Of a DNA stretch of 64,000 nucleotides, positions 36,044 to 49,097 are shown piece by piece. Source of the DNA: Cordia subcordata (Eukaryota > Streptophyta > Magnoliopsida > Boraginales > Cordiaceae); NCBI GenBank assembly GCA_028554755.1, contig JAPTOF010000006.1, positions 10,720,501 to 10,784,500 of the forward strand, written 5' to 3'. The number at the start of each line of letters is the position of its first letter. Positions within the stretch are counted from its first letter, which is position 1. The position numbers were made by a program, and so were the translations under genes. Below the pieces are notes generated by a model. The model did not search any database. It had not been told where the DNA came from and worked only from the letters and a program-made list of their open reading frames with translations.

Positions 36044-38749
36044 ATGGAGATTGAGAAGCTTTGTTATGCTAGTCTTGCAATGGAGAAGATGGTGTGTAGT
36101 GGTGTTCTTGAAACAGCTTTGGCTGCTCAAAACTCTCTTGCTTTCCTCCTCTTCATGGTACATTCACAACCCTTTACCACCCTTTTAATTTTTTATTGTC
36201 TTTATGTAAATCTTTTTTTCTTTCAATTCGATTCTGAGAATATGATAAAGCTCAAGAGTGTCAATGTTTCGTCAAAGTCGCACGTTTCAGAACATTGTAC
36301 CTTTCTTGGTTCTTGAAATAGGAAAAAAGAAAAAGACACCATTTTTTTTTTCTTTGTAGAAGTTGCGTTTTAGCGCTATGATACCACCATAACAATCTAA
36401 TAATTACTGTTAACAGTTGAAAACTTTATTGATTTGCTTCTTCTGATGGTACATTCACAACCCCTTTGCTTTTGAGTTTTCTATATGAGTTTCCTTCTTT
36501 TTTTTTTTTTCTTTTTTCCTGTTTGTGATTTTTTGAAGCCTTGCTAGAGCTTTCTTTCTTTCTTTTTTTTTTTTGTATATTAGACTAAGTGGTATTGTGA
36601 CAATCTAGAAGTCCTTGTCTTATAATATAGTAGGAGACTTTCTGCTTTGCCTTTACTTATTTTGCTAATAGATGCTTAACCATTTACCACCCTGTTATGT
36701 TTTAACCTTTATCTAAGTCCTTTCTTTTCTGATTTTGTAGTTTTGCCAAGGCTTTTGTTTGGTTTAGAAAATAAGGTAACGCGAAAAAAAGCACTCTGTT
36801 TTGCCGAAGTTGCCTGTATGTGCGACCGTAATAATCTAAAAGTGCCTGTTGGGTAACCAGAGGAAAGATTTTGCTACAACTTTTGTAGAGTTATTAGATT
36901 ATCATGATTGTTCAGCTACATGTCAATTCTTCGCCCTAGAAATACAGTACTGCTCTTCGTTTTGTTTCTTATAAATATCAGATTTTGCTGTTGTTTAGGG
37001 TTTATGTTTGTTTTCACTTTTCGATATAGTCCTGAATAGTGCATTCTAGACTTTTGCCACGGTACTTCATATGTGGGAAAATTAAATGAAACAATGGCTT
37101 AGCTTTAAAATCTGACATTGGTTTGTCTTGGTTGAACTTTTGAGTCTGACCCTACAACATTTTGTATGTGCTGTTATTTCCTGTAATAGATAGGAAACAA
37201 CAAGGAGTTTAACTGTAGCTCAATTAGTACATGTATCGGGAATCATAAATGGTTATATAAAGTTTGAAGAGGGCACGGCATCAGGAGAAAGAAGAGATAA
37301 CTAGGGGGGGGGGGCAATTGAACAGTAGAATGCCAATGGCTTTGCTAACAGGGAGATCAAGAAGGCCTGGCGCTACTTCTGATTCTGCAATATTTTCTTC
37401 ATTAACAGCACTGTATTCTTTCGCTTACGTGTATATATCATTTCCTTCACAAGTACTTTATCCGTTCTACCAAATATGGCTACCTCACACAATTTCATAA
37501 TTCACTTGCCAATGTTTATACCATGTCCTTGCATTGTAGCTTTGAAAATCGTGAATGGCCCCAAATTTGGATCAAGCTTATGAATCCTTGAACTTTTTCA
37601 TTTCTCTTGTTTGTGTCGTATTTTCTCGTTCTGCATTTGGGTCTTGTAGAAGCAGTGAGTTATGTGGTACTTTGGCCCTAATGTCTCTCATTTAAAGTTG
37701 GAGGAAATCCAAACATGAGTTTGCATAATTTATTTGGAAGCTACAGTTAAATCATAAACAGCTCACAGAGGTCAAACATGGAGAAATGAGAAGTGTACTG
37801 CATTCTAGGGAGTATTGTGGTCCTTCATGGTGATGGGTCTAACCATGTGTTCTTCCTTCCTTTTGCTTGACTTTTCGTTTTGTAACATCACAACTGTGGG
37901 AAGCCGTTCAAATTCCATAATCGAGAATGAAGTCATTTGTGTAGCTAGCTGTTCCTCAGGCTTTGACTTAATTTTTTTTCATGACAAAATGGACTCTTTT
38001 TGTTACGTGCTTGTGTTAGAATACCCAGTCATCTTAGATTCATCTTCCTGTCATAAAACATAGTTCTGTGCTGTGTTGTAACTTGAAATTCTTTAATCAA
38101 ATGAGTAGTCATTAGACTATATGGCAGCAGGCGCTATTAAATTTTACTTCGCAATTTTGTGCCTCCTTAAACTAATCTCTACTGTGAAACTGTTTTCAGG
38201 GTGGCTTTCTGTTAAATGATGTCAGTGTGTATCCGGACCTGGTGGGAACAGAGAAAAGGTAGGACAATCTTTTTGTTTCCCTTATTCAGTTTGTAATTCT
38301 TCATCTAGTGGTGGCTAGTTGACTGAAAAAATAAATGAAAGAAAATATAGAAAATTTTGGTCATTATTTACTGCAAGATGGGGTAAAAATAATACAATAG
38401 TGGTGTATTCATGCACGACAGATTTCCTTTAAGCGACCTTAAGAAAGCTACCGTAGCTGAATCTGAAAACAAGGACGCTAGTGAAACCGAGGATGATTCT
38501 GATGATGATGAAGATGATGACAATAATGACGATGCTGATGATGACAGTGCTGATGATGACTTCGCTGGAGAAGAGAGTGATGATGACGATGATGATTCAG
38601 ATGATGACACTGTGGCTAATGGTGATGGAGGAAGTGATGAAGATGACGATGATGAAGAAGATGATGATGATGAGGATGATGAAGATGATGACGATGATGA
38701 AGATGATGACGATGATGAGGAACGGCCTCCGTCAAAGAAGAAAAAGTGA
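36044..38749 (+). CDS. Small protein with Asp/Glu-rich acidic tail, unknown function
   Basis: Three exons, 166 aa: 36044-36157, 38200-38258, 38422-38749, with frame kept (501 bases). Residues 1-57 form a conserved-looking head (MEIEKLCYASLAMEKMV ... SLAFLLFMGG ... PDLVGTEK), probably helical. A short linker leads to about 85 residues dominated by Asp and Glu (from about 80 to 158), and the protein ends RPPSKKKK, a possible nuclear signal. Plants have a family of such proteins, often mislabelled as spermine-binding-like. The acidic tail could bind histones or other basic proteins, but this is inference. The tail is encoded by an imperfect GAT/GAC/GAA repeat. Intron 1 is about 2 kb, large for this window. 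The first ATG follows a purine-rich leader. Confidence 0.82.
37304..37314. repeat. Poly-G tract (11 G) in intron 1 of the acidic-protein gene
   Basis: An uninterrupted G run on the transcribed sense strand within the long first intron. Exact length may be affected by sequencing error. Confidence 0.8.
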
Positions 38750-40182
38750 GAACATAAGCGTGCTTATTCTTTTGGTTAGGGAATTGAATATGAAAGAGAT
38801 TAGGCACATGGAAGATGATTCTGTTCTTGAAAATTTATGGAGACAGATATTTTCCATTTTACTAACCAACTAACTATTGAACTCTATTCTCTTTCTTTAA
38901 TTTGCTTGACTTGATTTTGTTCTTCATATTGTTGCTCAACCCACATATGCGTAGTCAGCATATAACAGAGGACTGCATTTACTGGGATCATATATGTATT
39001 TAAAGTTCTTCTCTCTAATGAAGTGATAGGATGGTGAAGTGGCGTTTGTGCAAAGTGGACCTCTTTCTTCTACTTCTATGTTGGTGATGCTAGTATGGTC
39101 CTCCTGCTGGAAATTGAATGGAGCGCGATGATATAGTTATGCTGAACTGATCTACAGCATTGAATGGTTGGTTAAGCAGTGGAGGTTGGTGGCAGAGGAG
39201 GCGAACTTTGGGTGGTGAACAAAAGGAAGTTGTAGGGTGTGGCTTGTACGGAGATGGGCCTTGGGAATTCTAGCTCTGGTTAAATTAGAAAACTTGTTCC
39301 TACAAAGATTAGTTTCTTTTATATTTTATATTTATATTTCATATATACTAGCTATCGTGGTAGCTGAGATAATAAGAGCAAGAGGAGAGACAGAGGGGTG
39401 AGGGTTTTCAAGTGCAAGTCTTTTAGACGTGGTGTATTTGTTTAGTTTATAGTAAAATTATCTTGTTTGTCTATGGATGTAGGTATAAGACTGAACCATG
39501 TTAAATATTTTCACATTTAGTTTCGTTCCAACTTCCCGATTTCCTTAACAGAAGCGAATCTTGCCGAGGCAGCAGAAACCACTGGTTTCAAGGATGATTT
39601 CTAATGATGAAGCCAAGAATTATTCAACGGTTATTTTCTATTTGTACATTCACAAATGAACATATGCTAGAGTATCGAAAACTATTACCGTCCTCTAAAG
39701 CCAAAGTTCTTTGAGTAAGCGTGTCAAAGTTGCTAGCCTAACAGAAAAGCAGATCGTGAAGTTTGATGTTCTTATAATGTTACATCGTTGCGAGAAAAAA
39801 TAAATGATAGTTAACTAACAATGTAAATAATTGATCTCTATACATAAAGAGTTCAAATTATTCTCTCATAATTATGTTATCACTTTACCACTACCAATCA
39901 CTTTTTTCGTTGCACGTATGCACCAGAAAATGCCACCAAAAGAATAACATGATGCAATGACATGAACGTTTATAACATAAAGAAGCTGGAGGTCTGTACA
40001 CCTACTGCAGCTAAATCTCCTCTCCTTACCGTGCTATTCGAGTTGACTCGACTCGACTCGACATGATTTTGGACAAAAGCAAGAAAAAGAAGTGAGTCAA
40101 CTCACTCACCAAGCCAGTCCCTTCAATAACAAGAAGTATTTGCGATTTATAACACTCATCTTTGACTTCCCATCAACATATT
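38750..40182. other. Intergenic, convergent gene ends
   Basis: The acidic-protein and UXT genes point at each other across about 1.4 kb, so both 3' UTRs lie here. A short GACTCGACTCGACTCG repeat sits at 40043-40060. No other gene seen. Confidence 0.5.
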
Positions 40183-41903
40183 TCAGTAGGACCTTTCCGC
40201 CGGAAGCTGAAGTAACTCCCGTACTCCTTCAACTACCTGTTCACGATCAGCAAAAATGTTATCATAAGTCAAACAATAATAAAAATACTCTACACGATAA
40301 ATTCTTTTGAACGTCCATATTCTATATATTATGTTTTAATGAAAATCCAAAAACATCATATCCCATTTATATTTTATACATTTTGATTCTAAACATCATA
40401 TGCTGAACTTCGAGAATGAATGATCCAAGCATCAACTTAAAATGTTAAATAATTCATATTAGCTAGATGGTGTTAAAAAGTAGCAGAGAGCATGTTAAGG
40501 ATGCAAAAGATTCACTGGAGAAAAGGTAAGTAATGTTACCATCTTGATTTGGGCTTTGATTGATGCAATTAGACGAGTGTACTCCTCTATTTGCCTGCAT
40601 GATGATACATAAATTCTTAGGCTAAGCACTAATCATACCGTTCAAATAAAAAGTTCTAATTAGTTAAGCAATACCTTTCAATCTTTTCTTCCCTCACTTT
40701 TATGTAGTTTAGTGCTTCAGACCAAGTGAACTCCACAAAAAATCCAAGTCCAATATCTACAAATATATGCCTTGTATCTGGTCTAAAAATATGAAAAGCA
40801 AGCAATGAAAATTGCATGAAAAATCTCTTGTTATATAAGAGATTATATGGCATATAACATAAATCTTAGCTGCAAGATTGTACAGATAACTAGTCTCAGT
40901 ATGTGGTATCAATTAACTTAGCATATCGATCATGTATGAAAACACATACACTTCCGCTTGTGCATAGACTTCAGAACCAAGATTGACCAACGTGCTCAGA
41001 CTAGTTATGCTATTCTTCTCCAGATTCTCTATGTTTCTTCTGAGGTCAGAGCTACAGTAGAAAGTGATGGGTAAAGGAAAATTAATCAAAGATAAATACA
41101 AGATCTCAGCCACAAAATTCACAAGTTGAGGGATTTCCAGAGTAGAAAGTGACACTGATCTACTAATATGATGATCTGAGATAAGATTATGAAGCAACAT
41201 ATGACCAAAAATATACATGTCATTCCCTCAATAAATGAATCAACGTTTGATTTAAATTAATGCTTTTCCATATGACCAAAATATACGTCATTCCCTCATT
41301 AAATCAATCAACTTTTGATTTAAATTAGTGCTTTTCCATTGATTTTCTAATTCAAAATGATAAATGTAATACCATTTGGAAAGACTATAGTTTCCAGCAA
41401 AACTTGGTGATACAGAACGCTTTCTAGAAAAGCATTGGGGGAGAAAGGCAAAGAAAGCTTGAAATTGATAGACGTTCACAAACAACAAATTTTGAAAGAG
41501 TAAATGGAGAAGTAATAAGGATACAACATCTTCTGTTGTTCAAAGACTTTGTCCCTGCATATCAAGGGGGGAACCAAGTTAGATACTCCAGATCTTATGC
41601 AGAAAAATAAGCCATGTATCTTTAGTTCCAAATGCCCTATTGTATGCTTTCTAAAGTGGGAAAATACATTGGATTAAGCTGCAAATGCGCTGTATATCAA
41701 AATGTAAAATTCCTAGAATCCAGTATCGTGGTAAATCAGATGATCACATGCCAAGATGCCTCCAAAAAGATTGGAAACAATATATTCAGTCAGTAAGAAA
41801 CAAGCAATCACCTTTCAGCAATAGCATGTACAAGATCAGGTTTCAAGCGACGATCCACAAACTCCTCATATCTCTGCACTTTTTCTTGCCGACCAATATC
41901 CAT
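40183..41903 (-). CDS. UXT-like prefoldin-family protein
   Basis: Six coding exons, 145 aa: 41812-41903, 41528-41554, 40950-41051, 40675-40782, 40540-40594, 40183-40236 (438 bases, all phases agree). It starts MDIGRQEKVQRYEEFV. An alpha-type prefoldin fold follows: an N-terminal helix (about 1-60, RDKVFEQQ...LRRNIENLEK), a central beta hairpin region (about 65-100, GSEVYAQAEVPDTRHIFVDIGLGFFVEFT) and a C-terminal helix ending VVEGVRELLQLPAERSY. The block D(I/L)G.GFF.E.T..EAL is shared with human UXT (157 aa). UXT joins the R2TP/URI prefoldin-like complex and also acts with transcription factors; the plant role is inferred. Exon 2 is only 27 bases. Confidence 0.88.
41199..41338. repeat. Tandem duplication, about 70 bp x 2, in a UXT intron
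   Basis: ATATGACCAAAA...CATTCCCTCA[AT]TAAAT...TTTGATTTAAATTA[AG]TGCTTTTCC occurs twice in a row with few differences. Confidence 0.85.
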
Positions 41904-41910
41904 TTAAGCC

Positions 41911-42907
41911 CTACCAAAACTCAAGATAAATCAGACCACAAAGATCATTTGTATTGCCACTGAAGTTGAATGTAAAAACAATCTGTCAAATGGAAGTAAG
42001 CTATTAAGAGGGTGTTTGGCTTTGCTTATTTTAGGAGCTTATAAGCACCTAGAAAAAAGTAGTACTAGACACATGTTTTTTACTGTTTGGGTGCTTATAA
42101 GCACCAAATAAACAAAGCCAAACACCCTCTATCACAAACATGAACATATTCAGCAGCAATCCCATAAAGAAGCCCTTGTACATGCACAAACACTAATTCC
42201 AAGCAAAACGAGGTAATTAATTAGGCAAATATTTAAATCAAGAAATCAATATGTAATCATGTACCACCAAAAGTTAGAATCTTTTGTCATACTAGACACA
42301 TTAAAATAGTTCTCTCTCAACGGAATGGAAGGCAATGTTTGCATTATCAATTTGACACCTCCCACAAAATATAGGCAGTCATTCTTGGCTGCTTTTTACA
42401 TCCATCAAAATCGGAAAAAAAAAAAAAAGAAGGAAACTTGATTCGATTTGCAAAAGGATTTCCCCCAAAGATCAAAATCTTAAGCTTTGGTCGTTGTGTT
42501 CAGATGCAATGTCAAATAAGAACTACATGGCATCGTCATCTTGCACCTACTCACAAACTCTTCTGCTAAAATTTTTGGAAGAAAAATAAATGAGACCCAT
42601 CAAAGAACAGTTTTCAAAAACAAGTGAAAAGAAAATTGAACAACAGCAAAGTAAAAGTAAGATTACATTCAATCTTCAAGTCATGAAAATACAAATGATA
42701 GAAGAAAGTAAGACCAACACTAACCCAATACGTAGAGGTAACCAAACTTGCAAATAAGACATGATTAAGCATACCCAATAACGTAGAGCAGCATAAATAT
42801 CAGCTTAATTATTAACAAATAGAGTTTGAAATCCTCTGAGTCATTTTCTCGAACAGTTTGCGTACACTAGAACTACAAAAAGAACGTAAATTCCAATGCC
42901 AACTTAC
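41911..42907 (-). other. 5' leader intron of the UXT-like gene
   Basis: On the minus strand a strong donor CTCGTAAGTT lies at 42907 and an acceptor TTTTGGTAG ends at 41911, seven bases before the ATG. The intron would be 997 bp and contains a MITE. It places the transcription start around 42930-43050, about 1.8 kb from the divergent helicase start. Confidence 0.6.
42007..42130. mobile_element. MITE with long inverted ends (GAGGGTGTTTGGC family)
   Basis: 124 bp with ends AGAGGGTGTTTGGCTTTG and CAAAGCCAAACACCCTCT that are exact inverted copies. An inner palindrome (GCTTATAAGCACC) gives a hairpin-like body. I found no clear target duplication. Confidence 0.75.
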
Positions 42908-43709
42908 GAGAGTTCCAGAGGAAAGCTCACACAGGGGGTGTCTAACAGTAACTGTTTGTATAATTTCTCTCCTTTTCTTAAATTAAAAAAACTCGTGGGT
43001 TTTCGGCCGTTTCTTTGCTAACTTCGGGTTTTGATATCCACGACTTCAACTTAATTGGATGGTAGACTACAGATAAATAGGACAATGATTGGGGTCTCTC
43101 TTCTATATATAGTTAAAAAAAAAAGGAAAAGAAGACAAATACATGGATTTATTTTTTTATTTTTAAAGTAAATAATGCAAGGAAATGTGTCATGAATTGC
43201 ATTTTTACTTGTAAGTGACTCATACAATATCCCAAGATGCTCCAGTAGTATGGGTCAGAAACAGACACATAGACTTATAATTCGGTTTCGAGTCCAATCT
43301 TGCCTTATGTGAGTATTCTTAACTTAACTAGTACTCTATATAAGAGACATGATTGGTGATTGGGTTATTCTAATGTCCAGCTTCTGCTAGTTAGATTTTC
43401 CTTGTCACAAAAAAAATGGCCTGTATAATCCATAATATAAGTCTGGTATTATCAAATTTTTTAATTAATAATCTTATAAATTGTATTTGTATTGATTAAT
43501 TATATGTTTTTTATTGTGTATATAAAGTATTGTGATTATGTATGTGAGTAAACAATAAATTAATAAAAATAATCAATATTAACACATAATAGTAAGAATA
43601 TACTCAATAAATAAATATTTATGTGTGACTAATTTAAAATATTCTTTATATTATTTTATCACAAATATTATCTATTTGTGACCAATTTAAAATATTCATT
43701 GGTATCCTC

Positions 43710-43942
43710 TAGGGATGGCAGTGCGACGAGTGACTTAGGGTACCCGGCATCGACCAACCCGATTAAAATTCGATAAAATCCGTCCCATTAAAAACCCAGA
43801 ACGGATCCGGAATGATTAAAAATGCCCGTTAGGGTTTGGGACGGAACTGGGATTGACGCCCCAGTACCCGCATTCCCGAACCCGGTTATATATATACATA
43901 TATGTACAGATATATATGTGTGTGTTTATATATATAGGGGTC

Positions 43943-43992
<50 letters not shown>

Positions 43993-44465
43993 TGTTTTAC
44001 ATTTATTAATTAATTATAGTTTTAAATACATAAATACATATTATATACTAAAAATTAAGAAATTTTTTTTATTTTCTACTAATAGTAAGGTTTGGACCCT
44101 TAACCTTTTACTCTTTAAAATTTATTATTGTAATATATTTTAGGGATATTGTTTAGATTTTTTGGGAAAAATTATTTGATTGGTTAGTTTTTAAAATTTA
44201 GTGATTTAGTTTGGTTTCTGGAGTTGAGAACATGTCTTAAATTCAAGTTCGGGACATTTCTTGTTAAAATTTTTTATTTAAATTTTAAACTTTTTTAACC
44301 GGGTTTGGGATGTTTCGGGTACCCGCGAGTTTGGGACGTTCCGAAAATAGAATTTCTATTTAATTTTTATCTAGATTTGGGACGAAAATGAGAATTAATA
44401 TGCTATCCGAGTAGCGAGTTTAAGATTCCTTCATAGGTAAAGTACCCGTCTCGTTGTCATCCCTA
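43710..44465. mobile_element. hAT-like non-autonomous element with 8-bp target duplication
   Basis: A 756-bp element with ends TAGGGATGGCAG and TTGTCATCCCTA, flanked by the exact 8-bp direct repeat GTATCCTC (43702-43709, 44466-44473). The ends match those of the element at 25030-25599, so both belong to one hAT-type group. The interior includes GGGTACCCG motifs near both ends and a TA microsatellite (about 43887-43990). No transposase frame is present. It lies a few hundred bases upstream of the helicase gene. Confidence 0.85.
43949..43990. repeat. (TA)n microsatellite inside the hAT-like element
   Basis: About 21 TA units, preceded by shorter TA/TG runs from 43887. Confidence 0.95.
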
Positions 44466-44813
44466 GTATCCTCTATATTACCGTACAATCCCATTTTTCT
44501 ATGGGGAGGGGGAAAAAAAAGAAAAGAAAAGGGAAAGAGTAAAGGGTTAGGAAGAAAAATCAAAAGAGAAAAAGAAAAAAAAAAAGAAAAGAAAAGAAAA
44601 GAAGGTACAACTCGCTATGCACAAAAAACAATACAAACAGAGGCGGTCTGTTCCCAGGTGAAGTACATAACCCAAACCGAACCCGTCAAGAAGCTCAACG
44701 CCACCGCGAGAAAACCCCGCCTTGGCTGCCACCATCAGAAAACCTCTCAACAACACCGTTCCGCCGCCGTCGCCACCACCCAGCACCGGTTGCGTCAGAT
44801 AATATCTTCAAAG

Positions 44814-48032
<3,219 letters not shown>

Positions 48033-48411
48033 TTTCTGTAACTTTATGTTCTTAATAGAAAGTATGCAAGCTATAGTTTCCAAAGGATTCGATATGCTAT
48101 ATAAGCCCTTGGAGTTTGTTCTGATAATGAGGAATGAATATTTGGATTCTTGTTATTCTGGTAGTGGGAGCTGAGAATATAAGTTAGCTTATTGCATTAG
48201 GGTGTTCTCTGTGGCCTCTTGACTATTGTGCATTAATAGAATCTCTTCTCTCCCCACCAGCAAACCCCTCCTCCCCTTCAAACCAACACACGGATAAATG
48301 TTTAGTCCAAAAAGGTCTAGTTCCAAGTTGTTGAAGATTAGTGGTGTTGAATCTCTCAACCCTTTCACTTAGGATTAGTCAATGTTATTCCTTGATATAT
48401 GTACATGTCTT

Positions 48412-48510
48412 TGATGTTGCTGAAAAAGGTGAATTTGATGTAGCAACCATATTTAGGACATATCTTAGATGTTGCTGAAAAAGGTGAATTTGGTGTAGCA
48501 ACCATATTTA
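48412..48510. repeat. Tandem duplication, about 56 bp x 2
   Basis: GATGTTGCTGAAAAAGGTG followed by AATTTG[AG]TGTAGCAACCATATTTAGG occurs twice, starting near 48412 and 48468. The second copy runs straight into the MITE end at 48511. Confidence 0.9.
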
Positions 48511-48716
48511 GGGCCTGATTGGAGGGGAATTTTTTCCTAATAAAAAAGACATTCTTTATGTATAAGTATTTCGTTTGGCTTTTAAAAAAAAGTAAAACTT
48601 TAGAAAAGGATTTTAAATTCAGATTTTTCTAAAAGCTAGAAATTTTAACTTCTCAAAGAATACTTATTTCAGAAGTTATAAAGAACGCTTTTGAAAAAAC
48701 TAATCGTAATGAACCC
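48511..48716. mobile_element. MITE, GTTTAGATTGG family, copy D
   Basis: Left end GGGCCTGATTGGAGGGG, right end CTAATCGTAATGAACCC. The interior shares AACGCTTTTGAAAAAACTAA with the decayed copy near 4080-4115. Termini are more diverged than in copy C. Confidence 0.55.
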
Positions 48717-49097
48717 TCAGTTTGACAAATGGAGTTTCAATAACATAGGCAAAGGAGAGGACTCATGGTAGTAACGGTTGAATGATTTCAAGCTTGTTCT
48801 TTGTTCCGGGTTCTTAGAGAAAGCAAGACAGCTCCCGACTTCTCGCCTTGAACAAATGATGATTAAGCAGAAGACTTATAAGATACATACGTGATACATG
48901 TAACTCTTGTTGTTCTTTTCAGCTGTGCAATTCATTATTATTGATTCATGATATCTTCCACTTCCCAAACAAAAAGAGAAGGAAAGGAAGAGGTAAAAAA
49001 TATTACACACAGGCATGATTTTTACAAAGGAAAGTCAGGACCACTCTCCAGGTTCATCTGTTGTGCAGGTCCGAGGTGTAGGATGCAGTGGAATCAG

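Larger units (their letters stand above)
42908..44813. other. Intergenic between divergent UXT and RH35 genes
   Basis: Shared upstream region of two head-to-head genes. A hAT-like element occupies 43710-44465, leaving only about 350 bases of A/G-rich DNA as the immediate helicase promoter and leader. Confidence 0.5.
48033..49097. other. Intergenic, convergent 3' ends of helicase and EF-hand genes
   Basis: Holds both 3' UTRs, a tandem duplication (48412-48510) and a MITE copy (48511-48716). No gene seen. Confidence 0.55.

Noticed and set aside
38368..38807. Ser-rich and His-rich frames opposite or out of frame with the acidic tail
   Set aside because: The GAT-type repeat stays open in several frames. 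Only the plus-strand Asp/Glu frame joins the upstream exons in phase.
40040..40062. GACTCGACTCG run considered as a regulatory array
   Set aside because: It is a short three- to four-unit simple repeat in a convergent intergenic region, with nothing else to suggest function.
41288..41488. 66-codon minus-strand frame between UXT exons 2 and 3
   Set aside because: Exons 2 and 3 join directly in phase to give the expected prefoldin sequence, so this is intron.
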